Notes under the pieces: model-generated
Told to the model about the DNA's origin: nothing
Databases searched by the model: none
The model's input: the letters and a program-made list of their open reading frames with translations, nothing else
Assembly (NCBI RefSeq): GCF_000327385.1
Contig: NW_008710950.1
Coordinates: 1,591,900-1,655,899 of the forward strand
DNA: 64,000 bases
Direction: 5' to 3'
Origin: Lottia gigantea
Taxonomy: Eukaryota > Mollusca > Gastropoda > Lottiidae
Part shown: positions 27,936 to 35,906 of the stretch, piece after piece
How positions within the stretch are numbered: position 1 is the first letter of the stretch
How the letters are laid out: each line of letters begins with the position of its first letter
Program-made: the position numbers and the translations under genes

Positions 27936-28703
27936 GAACCCCCTGAAAAATGTTGTGCCCTCTTCACCTCTTCACTGGTAACAGGAGGTGAGAGGAATAA
28001 ATTAAGTGATGGATATAACGTCTTGAATTGCATTCCCTCCAAAAAGTTAAAGACCTTTTACACTTATCATTTCAAAATGTATATTCTATACTTAATTGAA
28101 ATTGCCATGTCTCCGACTTTTTAAACCGTCTTCATTAGCCCACATGGTGAGAAAAGAAGGACGTAAAACTCCATTGATTTCATTTCATTTTCCGACTTTT
28201 TAATGCATTATTAAACTAAATTAGTGAATTGACATGAACTTAAGGCACGACTATTTTCAGAAAACAAAAAACGATGAATTAATAGCTAATATAGCAACGT
28301 TTTCCCATACTGAAATTAACATGGTATCATAAATTCACACAAAGCATAAGAAAGGCGTTTATAATGTTATTAATATAACCATTATGACTGTAAGATCTGA
28401 TATCAAATCCTTTCAGTATAACACAAATTCTACAAAATATGATATATGGACAATGCAGTAATAATAAAGGACCGGAAACGTCACCTTGACTCACTCCACC
28501 TTTCTATAGGAAAATAAATGACAGATAAAAGAGACTAATGCAAGAGTTTAGTAAATTAATGTAATAAGGATATTTTAAGAATTTTATGTATGTTAATAAA
28601 TGCTTGATTACAAGATCAATAAATAACCTCATGTTTCACTGCTTATGAGGTGGAAATATAACTTTAGATAAAAACCGGGATTACACGTCTTCATTGCCCC
28701 AAG

Positions 28704-28800
28704 TAGGAGCTTGAGGATGATGGGGGGAAGTGGTTTCATTAAATTGTTCCAGATTCCAAACACCAATAAAGCCACTTCTCCCATTATCCTCAAGCTCCTA
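28704..28800. repeat. Long inverted repeat (hairpin), ~30-bp arms
   Basis: The left arm at 28704-28735 begins TAGGAGCTTGAGGAT; the right arm at 28769-28800 ends ATCCTCAAGCTCCTA. The outer 15 bp are perfect and the inner part has about three differences plus a one-base length change. The loop is about 33 bp. The arms are more G-rich than their surroundings. It could be a tiny foldback transposon or a source of a structured RNA. No terminal duplication was confirmed. Confidence 0.85.
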
Positions 28801-30157
28801 TGACAACGTAGTGTATATGTGACTTTATGGGAGGGCTCATCCTGCATTGTGACTCACAGAGCAACTGGATTTTCATGGATTGATAATCGGATTTAGTCGA
28901 CCTGAAATATCACATTTACTAATTTTTCACTCTCTAGCAAAATAGACTTTGGTCATTGCCCTGAACGGTTCAAATCTGCGACTATCCTGTTGATCTTTAG
29001 GATTTTAGGACTTGGTTAATTTGTCGGTATGAAGGTTATGGTCAAATGTATTGCAAGGGGTCTAGCGAGTTTTGATTTTGAATTGACAATCGACTTGAAA
29101 CCTTTGCGATGTAGTAAACATATGATACACTAATCATAGGCTTCCATAACTTCAAGTATTTTGTCAAATTCCATTGATTTGTTCTCACAGTGATGGATCC
29201 TATATTTTATATTGCCTCTAATCTTACTATAGTTTTATTGTTTATCAATTCTTACAGTCAACTGGTAGAAAACAGGAATTACTATAATACGGCAATTAAA
29301 CTATCAAAAACGGTTAATTAATTCACCAAACGTCATAAATGGAGTTTTTAGTGTAAATTGTTTTAAACTGTTGATTTTATGTTGACATCCTGTGAACATT
29401 GAAACTGCTGATAATTCCATTAAAAGCTCATACAACACATTTCTTTAGTTAATCTATTTTACAACAAACGCTCATAAAATTTTATCTTAGCTTATCTTAA
29501 CCTTCTAACTTCTACACCTTGTTAATTATTTTTCAATAATGCCATCAGATTTCTTCATGTACTTTGTGAATTATTTACTGTGCGGTAGGCAAACTCATGT
29601 TTACTTCGACCCAGTGCACGTGCTTTTTCTTGTAAGCTGAACCCCTTCTGTGATATACACCTTGTTGTTGGAGTTATCTGTTCTTCCCTACTGTGAGAAG
29701 AATCGTTTCATCATAAACGGAACTTGACATGACAAAAACCACCCACGTCTTAATGTTCTCCATGTGTATCTTAACTTCTTTTTTGATGATGAAAAGATGT
29801 TGATGACTTACTGCGACTCTCTTGAGTCCTGTTCGTCACATTACAACAAGTGGAGAACATACATTAACTTCATGCACACACGTGCACAACATCTACACAA
29901 GTTTTTTGGAAGAACATTTGCAACTTTTTACACGTGTTTTTCTTCTCATTTATCAAAGGAGGAAATTAAAAGGTATCATGTAGGGTTTACCACATTGCTG
30001 TGTTCTTGATTTTCCAGATTGTAATTGTTACCCCCGACGGATGTCTAGCTTCAATATCCCTGCTTTTCTCTGGGGAAGTGATATACAAGTGAATTAAGTG
30101 GCACGTTTACTACATTAACCTGGGGTAAATGACATGCGCCACGGAAGTTTATACAAT
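28801..30157. other. Intergenic DNA, no gene seen
   Basis: The frame 29764-30009 (+), 81 codons, has no recognisable domain and no supporting splice or promoter signal. Nothing else was noticed. Confidence 0.5.
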
Positions 30158-30232
30158 GCATGCTGGGATATAAAAACAAATGAAAGTGATGAGAGAAAAA
30201 CGCAACGCGTGTTCCGCTTTTATATTTTTTTC
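30158..30232 (+). promoter_or_regulatory. Promoter-like cluster: GCATGCTGGGA, TATAAA, downstream T-run
   Basis: GCATGCTGGGA (30158-30168) resembles the ZNF143/STAF site and runs straight into TATAAA (30169-30174). About 50 bp further on is a T7 run (near 30225-30231), with GTGATGAG and a GC-containing segment between them. A STAF-type site with a TATA box and a T-run would fit a small Pol III type 3 RNA gene, but spacing is unusually short, no proximal element was identified and no known RNA was recognised. Chance is a real alternative. Confidence 0.2.
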
Positions 30233-30802
30233 AAATTCGACAATAAATTAATGTTCTGTGGAAAAATAAGTTTTTAATGACCAATACATCTTCTGAAGAA
30301 ATAATAGGATGATAAAATGTTTTAAGAAAAAATTTATTTCATGTTATATGAATTTGGAAGATGTATTTTACACTAATTTAAATTCATTATACATAACGCA
30401 TATTTTACAACATAATATCCTTTCTTTACATTTCTCCTTCACTTTTGATACGCCCACAAGACAATATTTCATCAACATTTTTCATTTTTCAATATGATGG
30501 TGTGATATTGTATGTCGATGAGATCTTTGTCTTAGAATTTGAACGATATATTTAGAAATTTGAATGTTTGAGTGCAAAAATTTTCAATCAATTGTAATAA
30601 AACTTGGTGTCGTCATTGGAATTGATAAGAATATGTTCGAATTTAATGGTAAGCGTAATGTAAGCAACAGATGTCTATCTACAGTGACTTGAACGTTAAG
30701 ATTGGGATTCAAGTTGATTACTTTTGCAATGAACTGGACATATTTTGCATTATGATTTATGTCTATCTATGTACCTTAAAATTTAACAAAGCTGTTGTAT
30801 TT

Positions 30803-30833
30803 GCGTATGTTATCTTGCTTGGCAAGCTATTTT
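30803..30833 (+). mobile_element. Fragment sharing the end module of the 61.8-kb element
   Basis: GCGTATGTTATCTTGCTTGG followed by CAAGCTATTTT closely matches the 3' end modules at 62062-62098 (GCGTATGTTACCTTGCCTGG then CAAGCTATCTTT) and 46687-46721. The inner part forms a small CTTGCC/GGCAAG hairpin. Only this 30-bp module is recognisable, so the boundaries of the element are unknown. Confidence 0.45.
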
Positions 30834-31973
30834 GCCATGCTTACTCTTTTCAAAACATCTGATGGAAATTCTCTTTGGAGAATACTACTTTTCGTTTTTG
30901 CCATTCTTAGGATGAAATTTTGATTGACGGAATTGTCCTGCTGGTACGTATTTATACACAGACATGCTGGTCCATCGTAACTTCTCAGAGATGACACCAA
31001 AGTCATATCAAAGTTACGCTGTATCCGTATATCCGTCGTTGTATTGGTGACCAATGTTAAGATTCCATTTGTGTTTTTCGCCGATGAGAAGATTTTCTTG
31101 ATGTTAGTTAAAGGTGCAGGTCTATCTTTAGGTTTTAAAACCACCCGGTGAAGTCATCAGAATCAAGTGAATTAAAATTGTCGTGAAAATGATGAAAGGT
31201 TGTAAAAGTGATGCCAAGAATTCATGTAAACAAGCTGTACTTCTATCATTCATTTCGAGTCTTTTTCTTGCTGACAGCCGTCATGAGAATCAAGAGGGAA
31301 GAATACACTTGTAACTACAGACTATGATAGTAATTTTGTTTATTTTACAACATTTCAACTGTTGATTACCTGTAGAAATAATCAGTTGAATGACTAATTA
31401 CCACAGATAAACATTCTTCTACTATTTCTACTCGAGTAACATCGTGTGAAAGATAGATCCACCGTCTGGTAAACATATTGCTACTCTCTAAGTAGGTCTT
31501 CCTACTGTTTATTTGAATAACAAAAGGTCGAATGGTTAAAAAGTGGGGATATTTTATTATGGTTAACTAGTCTTGTTTCATTTCATTCTGACAATTTTGT
31601 AAACAACTGAAGCATACCTCTTAGAATCATCTTCATTAATGTTAAATAGATGTATATGATAGAATTTCGTAAGAAATATCCTGCGTAATGCCTCAAACCT
31701 TAATGAGCAGTTTCAAATCCATTTAATGCCATTGTAGAGTCATTGTTTGTCTATTCAAAACGACACATTCCGTTTCTAGTGTCAACTTGAAATGAATGAT
31801 GAAATGTATATTTTTTGTAAAAGGAATTTTAAAATGAAATTGAAACTGATTTAATTTGTCTGCGATACGTAATAAATATTTATTACCTGTTCAATTATAA
31901 TCATCAATATTACATACATTTTTTTTCATTGGGTTAATGAGTGTCAAATCTTACATAATCAGATCTTTACTTG
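30834..31973. other. DNA upstream of the first paralogue, no gene seen
   Basis: The minus-strand frame 30827-31144 (105 codons) starts next to the repeat fragment and has no motif or promoter. Enhancers for the gene at 32023 may lie here, but none can be named from sequence alone. Confidence 0.4.
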
Positions 31974-31986
31974 TATATATATATAT
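31974..31986 (+). promoter_or_regulatory. TATA box of the 305-residue protein gene
   Basis: An uninterrupted TATATATATATAT lies 37-49 bp before the ATG at 32023. Transcription would start near 32005, leaving a leader of only about 20 nt. The ATG at 31998-32000 would then fall before the start site, which supports the ATG at 32023 (context CAAAAATGA) as the initiator. Confidence 0.6.
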
Positions 31987-32022
31987 TAGTGTTACATATG
32001 CCCTCCATAATTCACCACAAAA

Positions 32023-32940
32023 ATGAAAGTTCCCTTTACAACGATAGTCGCTTTATCAGCAGTATGGTGCTTGTACGCATCTGCTCAAGTATTTCGTCCT
32101 CGTAGATTATCCAATCCAGGATTGAGGTCTCAACAACAGCCAGAATACAGAACGTGCATCGGACAAACAGCTGCTGGGGATGAAATGAGAGTTACATTTT
32201 ATTCGCGCAGATCAACATCGTCAAACTGGTGGCAATCCGGTAGAATAACCAATGATATTCAAGTTAAAGCAACTATTAATTCCAGATCTCTGACGAACAA
32301 ATTTAGACTGGTAACAACACAATATGGAAGAATTGACGGAATGTGTGAAAGTGAAAGTTTAGGAAACATTATTGACGAAAATGCGTTCACACGAGTAGCC
32401 AATGTTCGAATTGGAGGACAAAAGAGTAGAAACATTGGTTTTATTGGAACAGACTTTTCCCTTTCTCCAGGAAAATCAGTACGAATCACCGATCATATAC
32501 AGTCTATGTTAAACTTAGATATTATAGCTGGAGGTGGCATGGCGTTATGCCCAGTACAACAAATAGTTGGTGTCAGATGTATTGATCTCATTTCTTTGTG
32601 CTGTTCGATTTCAAAAGACACTAAACCTGCTGATATTATCGAAGAGCCTGGTTTTTCGGGAGATATTTCTGGAAATCAGTTTTCAAATGTCCAGAGTGAG
32701 GTTGGAAATAGTATAGTATTATCCAATGGAGTTAGTAGCAATGCACAAATATCTAATGGGGTAATAGTAAACCCAGCTTTTAATGGAGGCCAAAATCGAA
32801 TTACAAACCGCAATACTGACGGTCGTCTGGTTGGTAACGGTCCAATATTAAATGGTGGAAACATTGATGCTGCTAAAGATGTACAAAATGCACCAATGCA
32901 AAATACTAACAGTATGCAAATGGGTCCAGTACAAGGTTAA
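32023..32940 (+). CDS. Secreted six-cysteine protein with Asn/Gly-rich tail (paralogue A)
   Basis: A single open frame of 305 residues. Residues 1-21 are a signal peptide, hydrophobic from T6 to A19 and ending ASA before Q22. A short basic linker (RPRR, 26-28 region) leads to the core, about residues 42-200, which begins YRTCIGQTAAGDEMRVTF. It carries six cysteines, C45, C108, C176, C186, C193 and C194, all conserved in the gene at 34978-35844. Other shared blocks are SSNWW, KFRLVTTQ-GRIDGMCESE, a GTDFSL-PG-SV segment and GGGMALCPV. The tail (200-305) is rich in Asn, Gly, Gln and Ser with repeated SNG and NGG and ends in Gln/Met-rich sequence. There is no transmembrane segment after the signal, so export is expected. 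TATA and ATTAAA signals flank the frame and no intron is needed. I do not recognise the family. Shell, mucus or adhesive matrix protein is a guess from composition. Confidence 0.9.
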   Translation: MKVPFTTIVALSAVWCLYASAQVFRPRRLSNPGLRSQQQPEYRTCIGQTAAGDEMRVTFYSRRSTSSNWWQSGRITNDIQVKATINSRSLTNKFRLVTTQYGRIDGMCESESLGNIIDENAFTRVANVRIGGQKSRNIGFIGTDFSLSPGKSVRITDHIQSMLNLDIIAGGGMALCPVQQIVGVRCIDLISLCCSISKDTKPADIIEEPGFSGDISGNQFSNVQSEVGNSIVLSNGVSSNAQISNGVIVNPAFNGGQNRITNRNTDGRLVGNGPILNGGNIDAAKDVQNAPMQNTNSMQMGPVQG

Positions 32941-33018
32941 GTTACGACAACCTTATAGAGAAAGATTTCTTTTTTAATTGGTGGTGAAGTGTTGTACGAG
33001 TATATCTATGGAGTGGAT

Positions 33019-33039
33019 ATTAAACCTGTTATGATTAAA
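33019..33039 (+). terminator. Poly(A) signals after paralogue A
   Basis: Two ATTAAA hexamers at 33019-33024 and 33034-33039, about 80 and 95 bp past the stop codon. ATTAAA is the commonest variant of AATAAA. The paralogue uses the same variant. No AATAAA was seen in this 3' region. Confidence 0.45.
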
Positions 33040-33179
33040 ATTGTGTTAAAAAATCTTATTGCAAACAAAAGGGAGGGGAAAATTGATCTCAAACGAATAC
33101 TTTCAGATCGCAACGAGCCAAAATAGTATTTTATTATGCCCCTTATAACTACAAGATATAAGTTTTTTCTTACCACAGT

Positions 33180-34460
33180 CCTCCATATGGGACCGAAATC
33201 GACATTTCATCCAATTTTAGTTTTTGGGCCTCGGCGAATCTGTCGATGAGTAGGAACAATGTCGTCGAAATATTCGGGAATATTTTTATCAAATAATCGG
33301 GGAAACTCTCCCGGGACTGAATGTCCTCGGGACTAAATCTTTACCGACATTGTGGCAAGGGTTCACGCATCCCTAATGCTTGCTCAAATATAATATATTC
33401 AGTTAGAATTGGATATAGCAACTGTTGATTTTGCAGTGTGAATCGTCGCGTGATTGTCGCATTGAAGCTCGAGCGTTGAACAAAAAAATTTTTTACAGTT
33501 TGAATTTGCGATCAGTTAAGTAAACACAAAACGTTTTATAACGTTTTGAAAATGTCTTCAAACCATTAGTGGCGTTTTAGAAAGGTTTTCAAAACAATTT
33601 ATCTTTGCTGTAGGAATAGCCAGCAAGCAAGTATGCCATCACACCAAAGAATGACCTCTTTGGGTTTCAAGGCTTGACCAAATCACTTCTCCTGGCTATT
33701 CCCTTCTTCTGGGCACCAATCACAGGAATAGTTTCTAACTATTGTTGTCGATGTGTTTTCTATACAAAGCCAGTTCGTGTTCTTCCATTTTGAGGATGGA
33801 TAGAGAAAATGGGCACAATACATTTAAAAAATTTTCCACATTTCCCCATCGCAGACCATTAAGATTCCTTAATTCGTAGTAGGGTTGAAGATGTATTTTT
33901 AGATCGGCCCGATTTTCGTGTTGAATCGCCCCGTTTTTGAACCACTGGATTATTGCGGAGGAACGAATCACGGACGTTCATCGATTTTGCGTAGGTACAC
34001 GGCAAAGGCCTAATGGAGGCCCGCTTCTCACCGCAAGTGAGCTATGATCCTACGTTTTTCGGCCGAGAGTGGACAAATGTAGGAGTATGTTGACGATGGG
34101 AGCCACAGAAAACCGAAAGTTAAAGATCTTCGGACGTTCGGTCTTCGGTCGTCCAAATCTGGGACAATCTGGTCCTGATCGAGCCGATCACTTGTCTGTA
34201 CCTTTCCCTTGGAGGACTTAGTTCATCGCTCCAGTCACGCGAATTGTTCGTGACCAAATTCGAACGCATCGTACTCTCAATATGCAGTGCCTTCAGCATT
34301 AGCTCAATCAGGTGCAGAAAATTAGGAGGTAAAACTCCACTTAATTCATTCCAATTTTTATGACGTCCTTGTGTTTTAACTTCGGCCTTTGATTGGCTAC
34401 TGTCCTGGTTCGGGGCTATCTTCGGCCCAAATTCATCTTCCCTTTTTCGTATTGCCACCT
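33180..34460 (-). other. Higher-G+C block with broken coding-like sequence, unidentified
   Basis: This stretch is richer in G+C than the DNA on either side, most clearly at 33900-34450. On the minus strand a 112-codon frame (34458-34120) reads as a charged, protein-like sequence with PPRERYRQVIGSIRTRLSQI near its end. A second frame (33971-33735) contains IIQWFKNGA and LRWGNVENFL. Stops separate them and neither matches a family I know. It could be a decayed DNA transposon, a pseudogene, or exons of an unknown gene. It sits exactly between the two paralogues. A short GGAATAGCCAG/CTGGCTATTCC inverted repeat lies at about 33614-33703. Confidence 0.3.
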
Positions 34461-34938
34461 GGTATCAATAACGGGATAGTGTCACCAGAATGAAAATCTG
34501 AGGCCAAGTTTCGAAGCCAGTATTATCATTCACTTAAAATGGATAATAGTGTAGTTAAAAAGCGGCACTAAAACAGAAATTGGGCCATAACCATGATAAA
34601 TAAGCTTCAGCAACAATCGTTTTTTTTTTGGATTAAACAGATCAAGAGAAATGTAGATTGCTATAAATGGAAATTCAGTCATTTCATCTGAAAACATCTG
34701 ACTAACAAGAACAGGTGAATAACAGAAACTTCTAACTAGAAGTATATAGCCAAAGGCGACAAGTTAATTTTAATGATGATATTAACTTAGCTTGCTATCC
34801 TTTTCTGGAACTATGAATAAGCGTTCGAATGTAACTGGAATTCGGGATCTTCAATCCGGCGTTACAGATGTTAACCGATAAAAAAGATCTAATACATCAT
34901 TCAATTTTTTAATTCAAAATTACCATCACAAAAATACA

Positions 34939-34944
34939 TTTAAT
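34939..34944 (-). terminator. Poly(A) signal after paralogue B
   Basis: ATTAAA on the minus strand about 34 nt past the stop codon at 34978-34980, followed by a GT-rich stretch. It matches the signal type used by paralogue A. Confidence 0.5.
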
Positions 34945-34977
34945 ACATTACACAATCATAGAGATTAATCTTTCAGC

Positions 34978-35844
34978 TTATTTTCGTCCAGTAAAGGCTC
35001 CAGTGTTGGGCCCTCCAATTTGACCGGGCATCTGTCCCATTTGACCAGCCATACCATTCATTTGTCCAGACATACCGTTCATTCCTGACATGCTGTTCAT
35101 TCCTGGCATACCGTTCATTCCTGGCATACCGGTCATTCCTGACATACCGTTCATTCCTCTCATCCCAGCGCCCATTGGGATATTAGTTGCTGATTGTCTG
35201 TCCTTTGCTATTGCGCAACAAAGAGAGATCATATCCAGACATTTGTTGTTCAGAATTTGTGAAACAGGACATAAGGCCATGCCTCCACCGGAAATCATAT
35301 CGAAATTAAGCTCCGAGTTGATGTTGTCTTGGATCTTGACAGATTGTCCTGGAGTCAAATCAAAAGCTGTTCCAACTTCGCCAATATTGCTGGTCATTGG
35401 GGCTTGGTTGTACCATCCGAAATTGAAAGCACTGAAAGGTTGTCTTTGTTGTTGACCTCGGATGATGGTACCTAAATTTTCGCTTTCACACATACCATCA
35501 ATTCGACCAAATTGTGTTGTTACCAATCTGAATCGTCCAGAGATTGAAGCAGACTTCACGGTAGCATCTATTTCCAAATCATTGGTATCCCACCAGTTAC
35601 TACTACGACCCTGAGATTGAGTAAAGGTAACTCTCATTTCATCACCTGCTGCTGTCTGACCAATACAAGTTCTATAACCTTTTCGTTGTTGTTGACCCAT
35701 CATGTTGTTACCACCCATCATGTTGTTACCACTTATCATGTTGTTACCGCCGAACAATCCTCCTAAACCATTTGGTATTTGAGCAGAGCATTGTTGATAG
35801 AAGACGGCAAAGATGGCGACGAATATTGAGAGAAGAGCTGCCAT
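34978..35844 (-). CDS. Secreted six-cysteine protein with Gly-Met-X tail (paralogue B)
   Basis: A single open frame of 288 residues. The signal peptide is residues 1-21, ending CSA before Q22, the same cut position as paralogue A. Residues 30-50 hold three copies of a GNNMM-type hexapeptide. The core, about 57-215, starts YRTCIGQTAAGDEMRVTF and has cysteines C60, C119, C192, C202, C209 and C210, matching A one for one. Shared blocks include SSNWW, RFRLVTTQFGRIDGMCESE and SGGGMALCPV. The C-terminal tail (224-288) is Gly-Met-X repeats (X = N, S, T or P), with glycine at nearly every third position for about ten triplets, then Gln/Gly/Met-rich sequence. ATG context is good (A at -3, G at +4). 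TATA and ATTAAA signals fit a short intronless gene convergent with A. Family not recognised. An extracellular matrix, shell or adhesive role is inference from the secreted, low-complexity design. Confidence 0.9.
   Translation of the reverse strand: MAALLSIFVAIFAVFYQQCSAQIPNGLGGLFGGNNMISGNNMMGGNNMMGQQQRKGYRTCIGQTAAGDEMRVTFTQSQGRSSNWWDTNDLEIDATVKSASISGRFRLVTTQFGRIDGMCESENLGTIIRGQQQRQPFSAFNFGWYNQAPMTSNIGEVGTAFDLTPGQSVKIQDNINSELNFDMISGGGMALCPVSQILNNKCLDMISLCCAIAKDRQSATNIPMGAGMRGMNGMSGMTGMPGMNGMPGMNSMSGMNGMSGQMNGMAGQMGQMPGQIGGPNTGAFTGRK
35074..35163 (-). repeat. In-frame 18-bp minisatellite coding the Gly-Met-X tail
   Basis: Five tandem 18-bp units of the form CCGTTCATTCCTGGCATA on the plus strand, each coding two Met-X-Gly triplets on the minus strand. 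Because 18 is a multiple of three, copy-number change keeps the frame. Similar but looser units extend to about 35030. Confidence 0.85.
35696..35751 (-). repeat. In-frame 18-bp minisatellite coding the GNNMM repeats
   Basis: Three 18-bp units containing CATCATGTTGTTACCAC on the plus strand code the three GNNM(M/I) hexapeptides before the core of paralogue B. They are unrelated in sequence to the 18-bp units in the tail of the same gene. Paralogue A lacks both. Confidence 0.8.
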
Positions 35845-35898
35845 GTTGATGCTGTTGTAGTGTTGACTTGTGAATGATTTGAGAGCGGTTCATCTTCG

Positions 35899-35906
35899 TA
35901 TTTATA
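35899..35906 (-). promoter_or_regulatory. TATA box of paralogue B
   Basis: TATAAATA on the minus strand, 55-62 bp before the ATG at 35844. Transcription would begin about 25-30 bp further on, giving a leader of roughly 25-30 nt, much like paralogue A. Confidence 0.65.

Larger units (their letters stand above)
18859..28703. other. Intergenic or intronic DNA, no gene seen
   Basis: About 10 kb without a convincing exon. A minus-strand frame at 19650-19877 contains RGVLQG followed by LPYLFLQ, faintly like the reverse-transcriptase motif GV-QG-LSPYLF, but it is isolated. Minus-strand frame 22226-22444 is hydrophilic with no recognised domain. A poly-C tract lies at 27918-27935 and a pair of inverted GCCGCCATTTT/AAGATGGCCG sites at 23081-23106. 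The rest is AT-rich with no structure noticed. Confidence 0.5.

Noticed and set aside
27915-28124. Pro-rich N-terminus of a 69-codon frame
   Set aside because: The prolines come from the poly-C tract.
30827-31144. 105-codon minus-strand open frame
   Set aside because: It ends in a repeat fragment and lacks promoter, ATG context support or any motif.
32023-32640. Cu/Zn superoxide dismutase-like fold for the paralogue core
   Set aside because: Some spacing around the glycine-rich segment is faintly similar, but the His-rich metal-binding motifs are absent, so I do not assign it.
32259-32864. Minus-strand frames inside paralogue A (32259-32489 and 32676-32864)
   Set aside because: Shadows of the real gene on the other strand.
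35090-35455. 121-codon plus-strand frame with IPGIP repeats
   Set aside because: Antisense shadow of the Met-Gly repeat and core of paralogue B.
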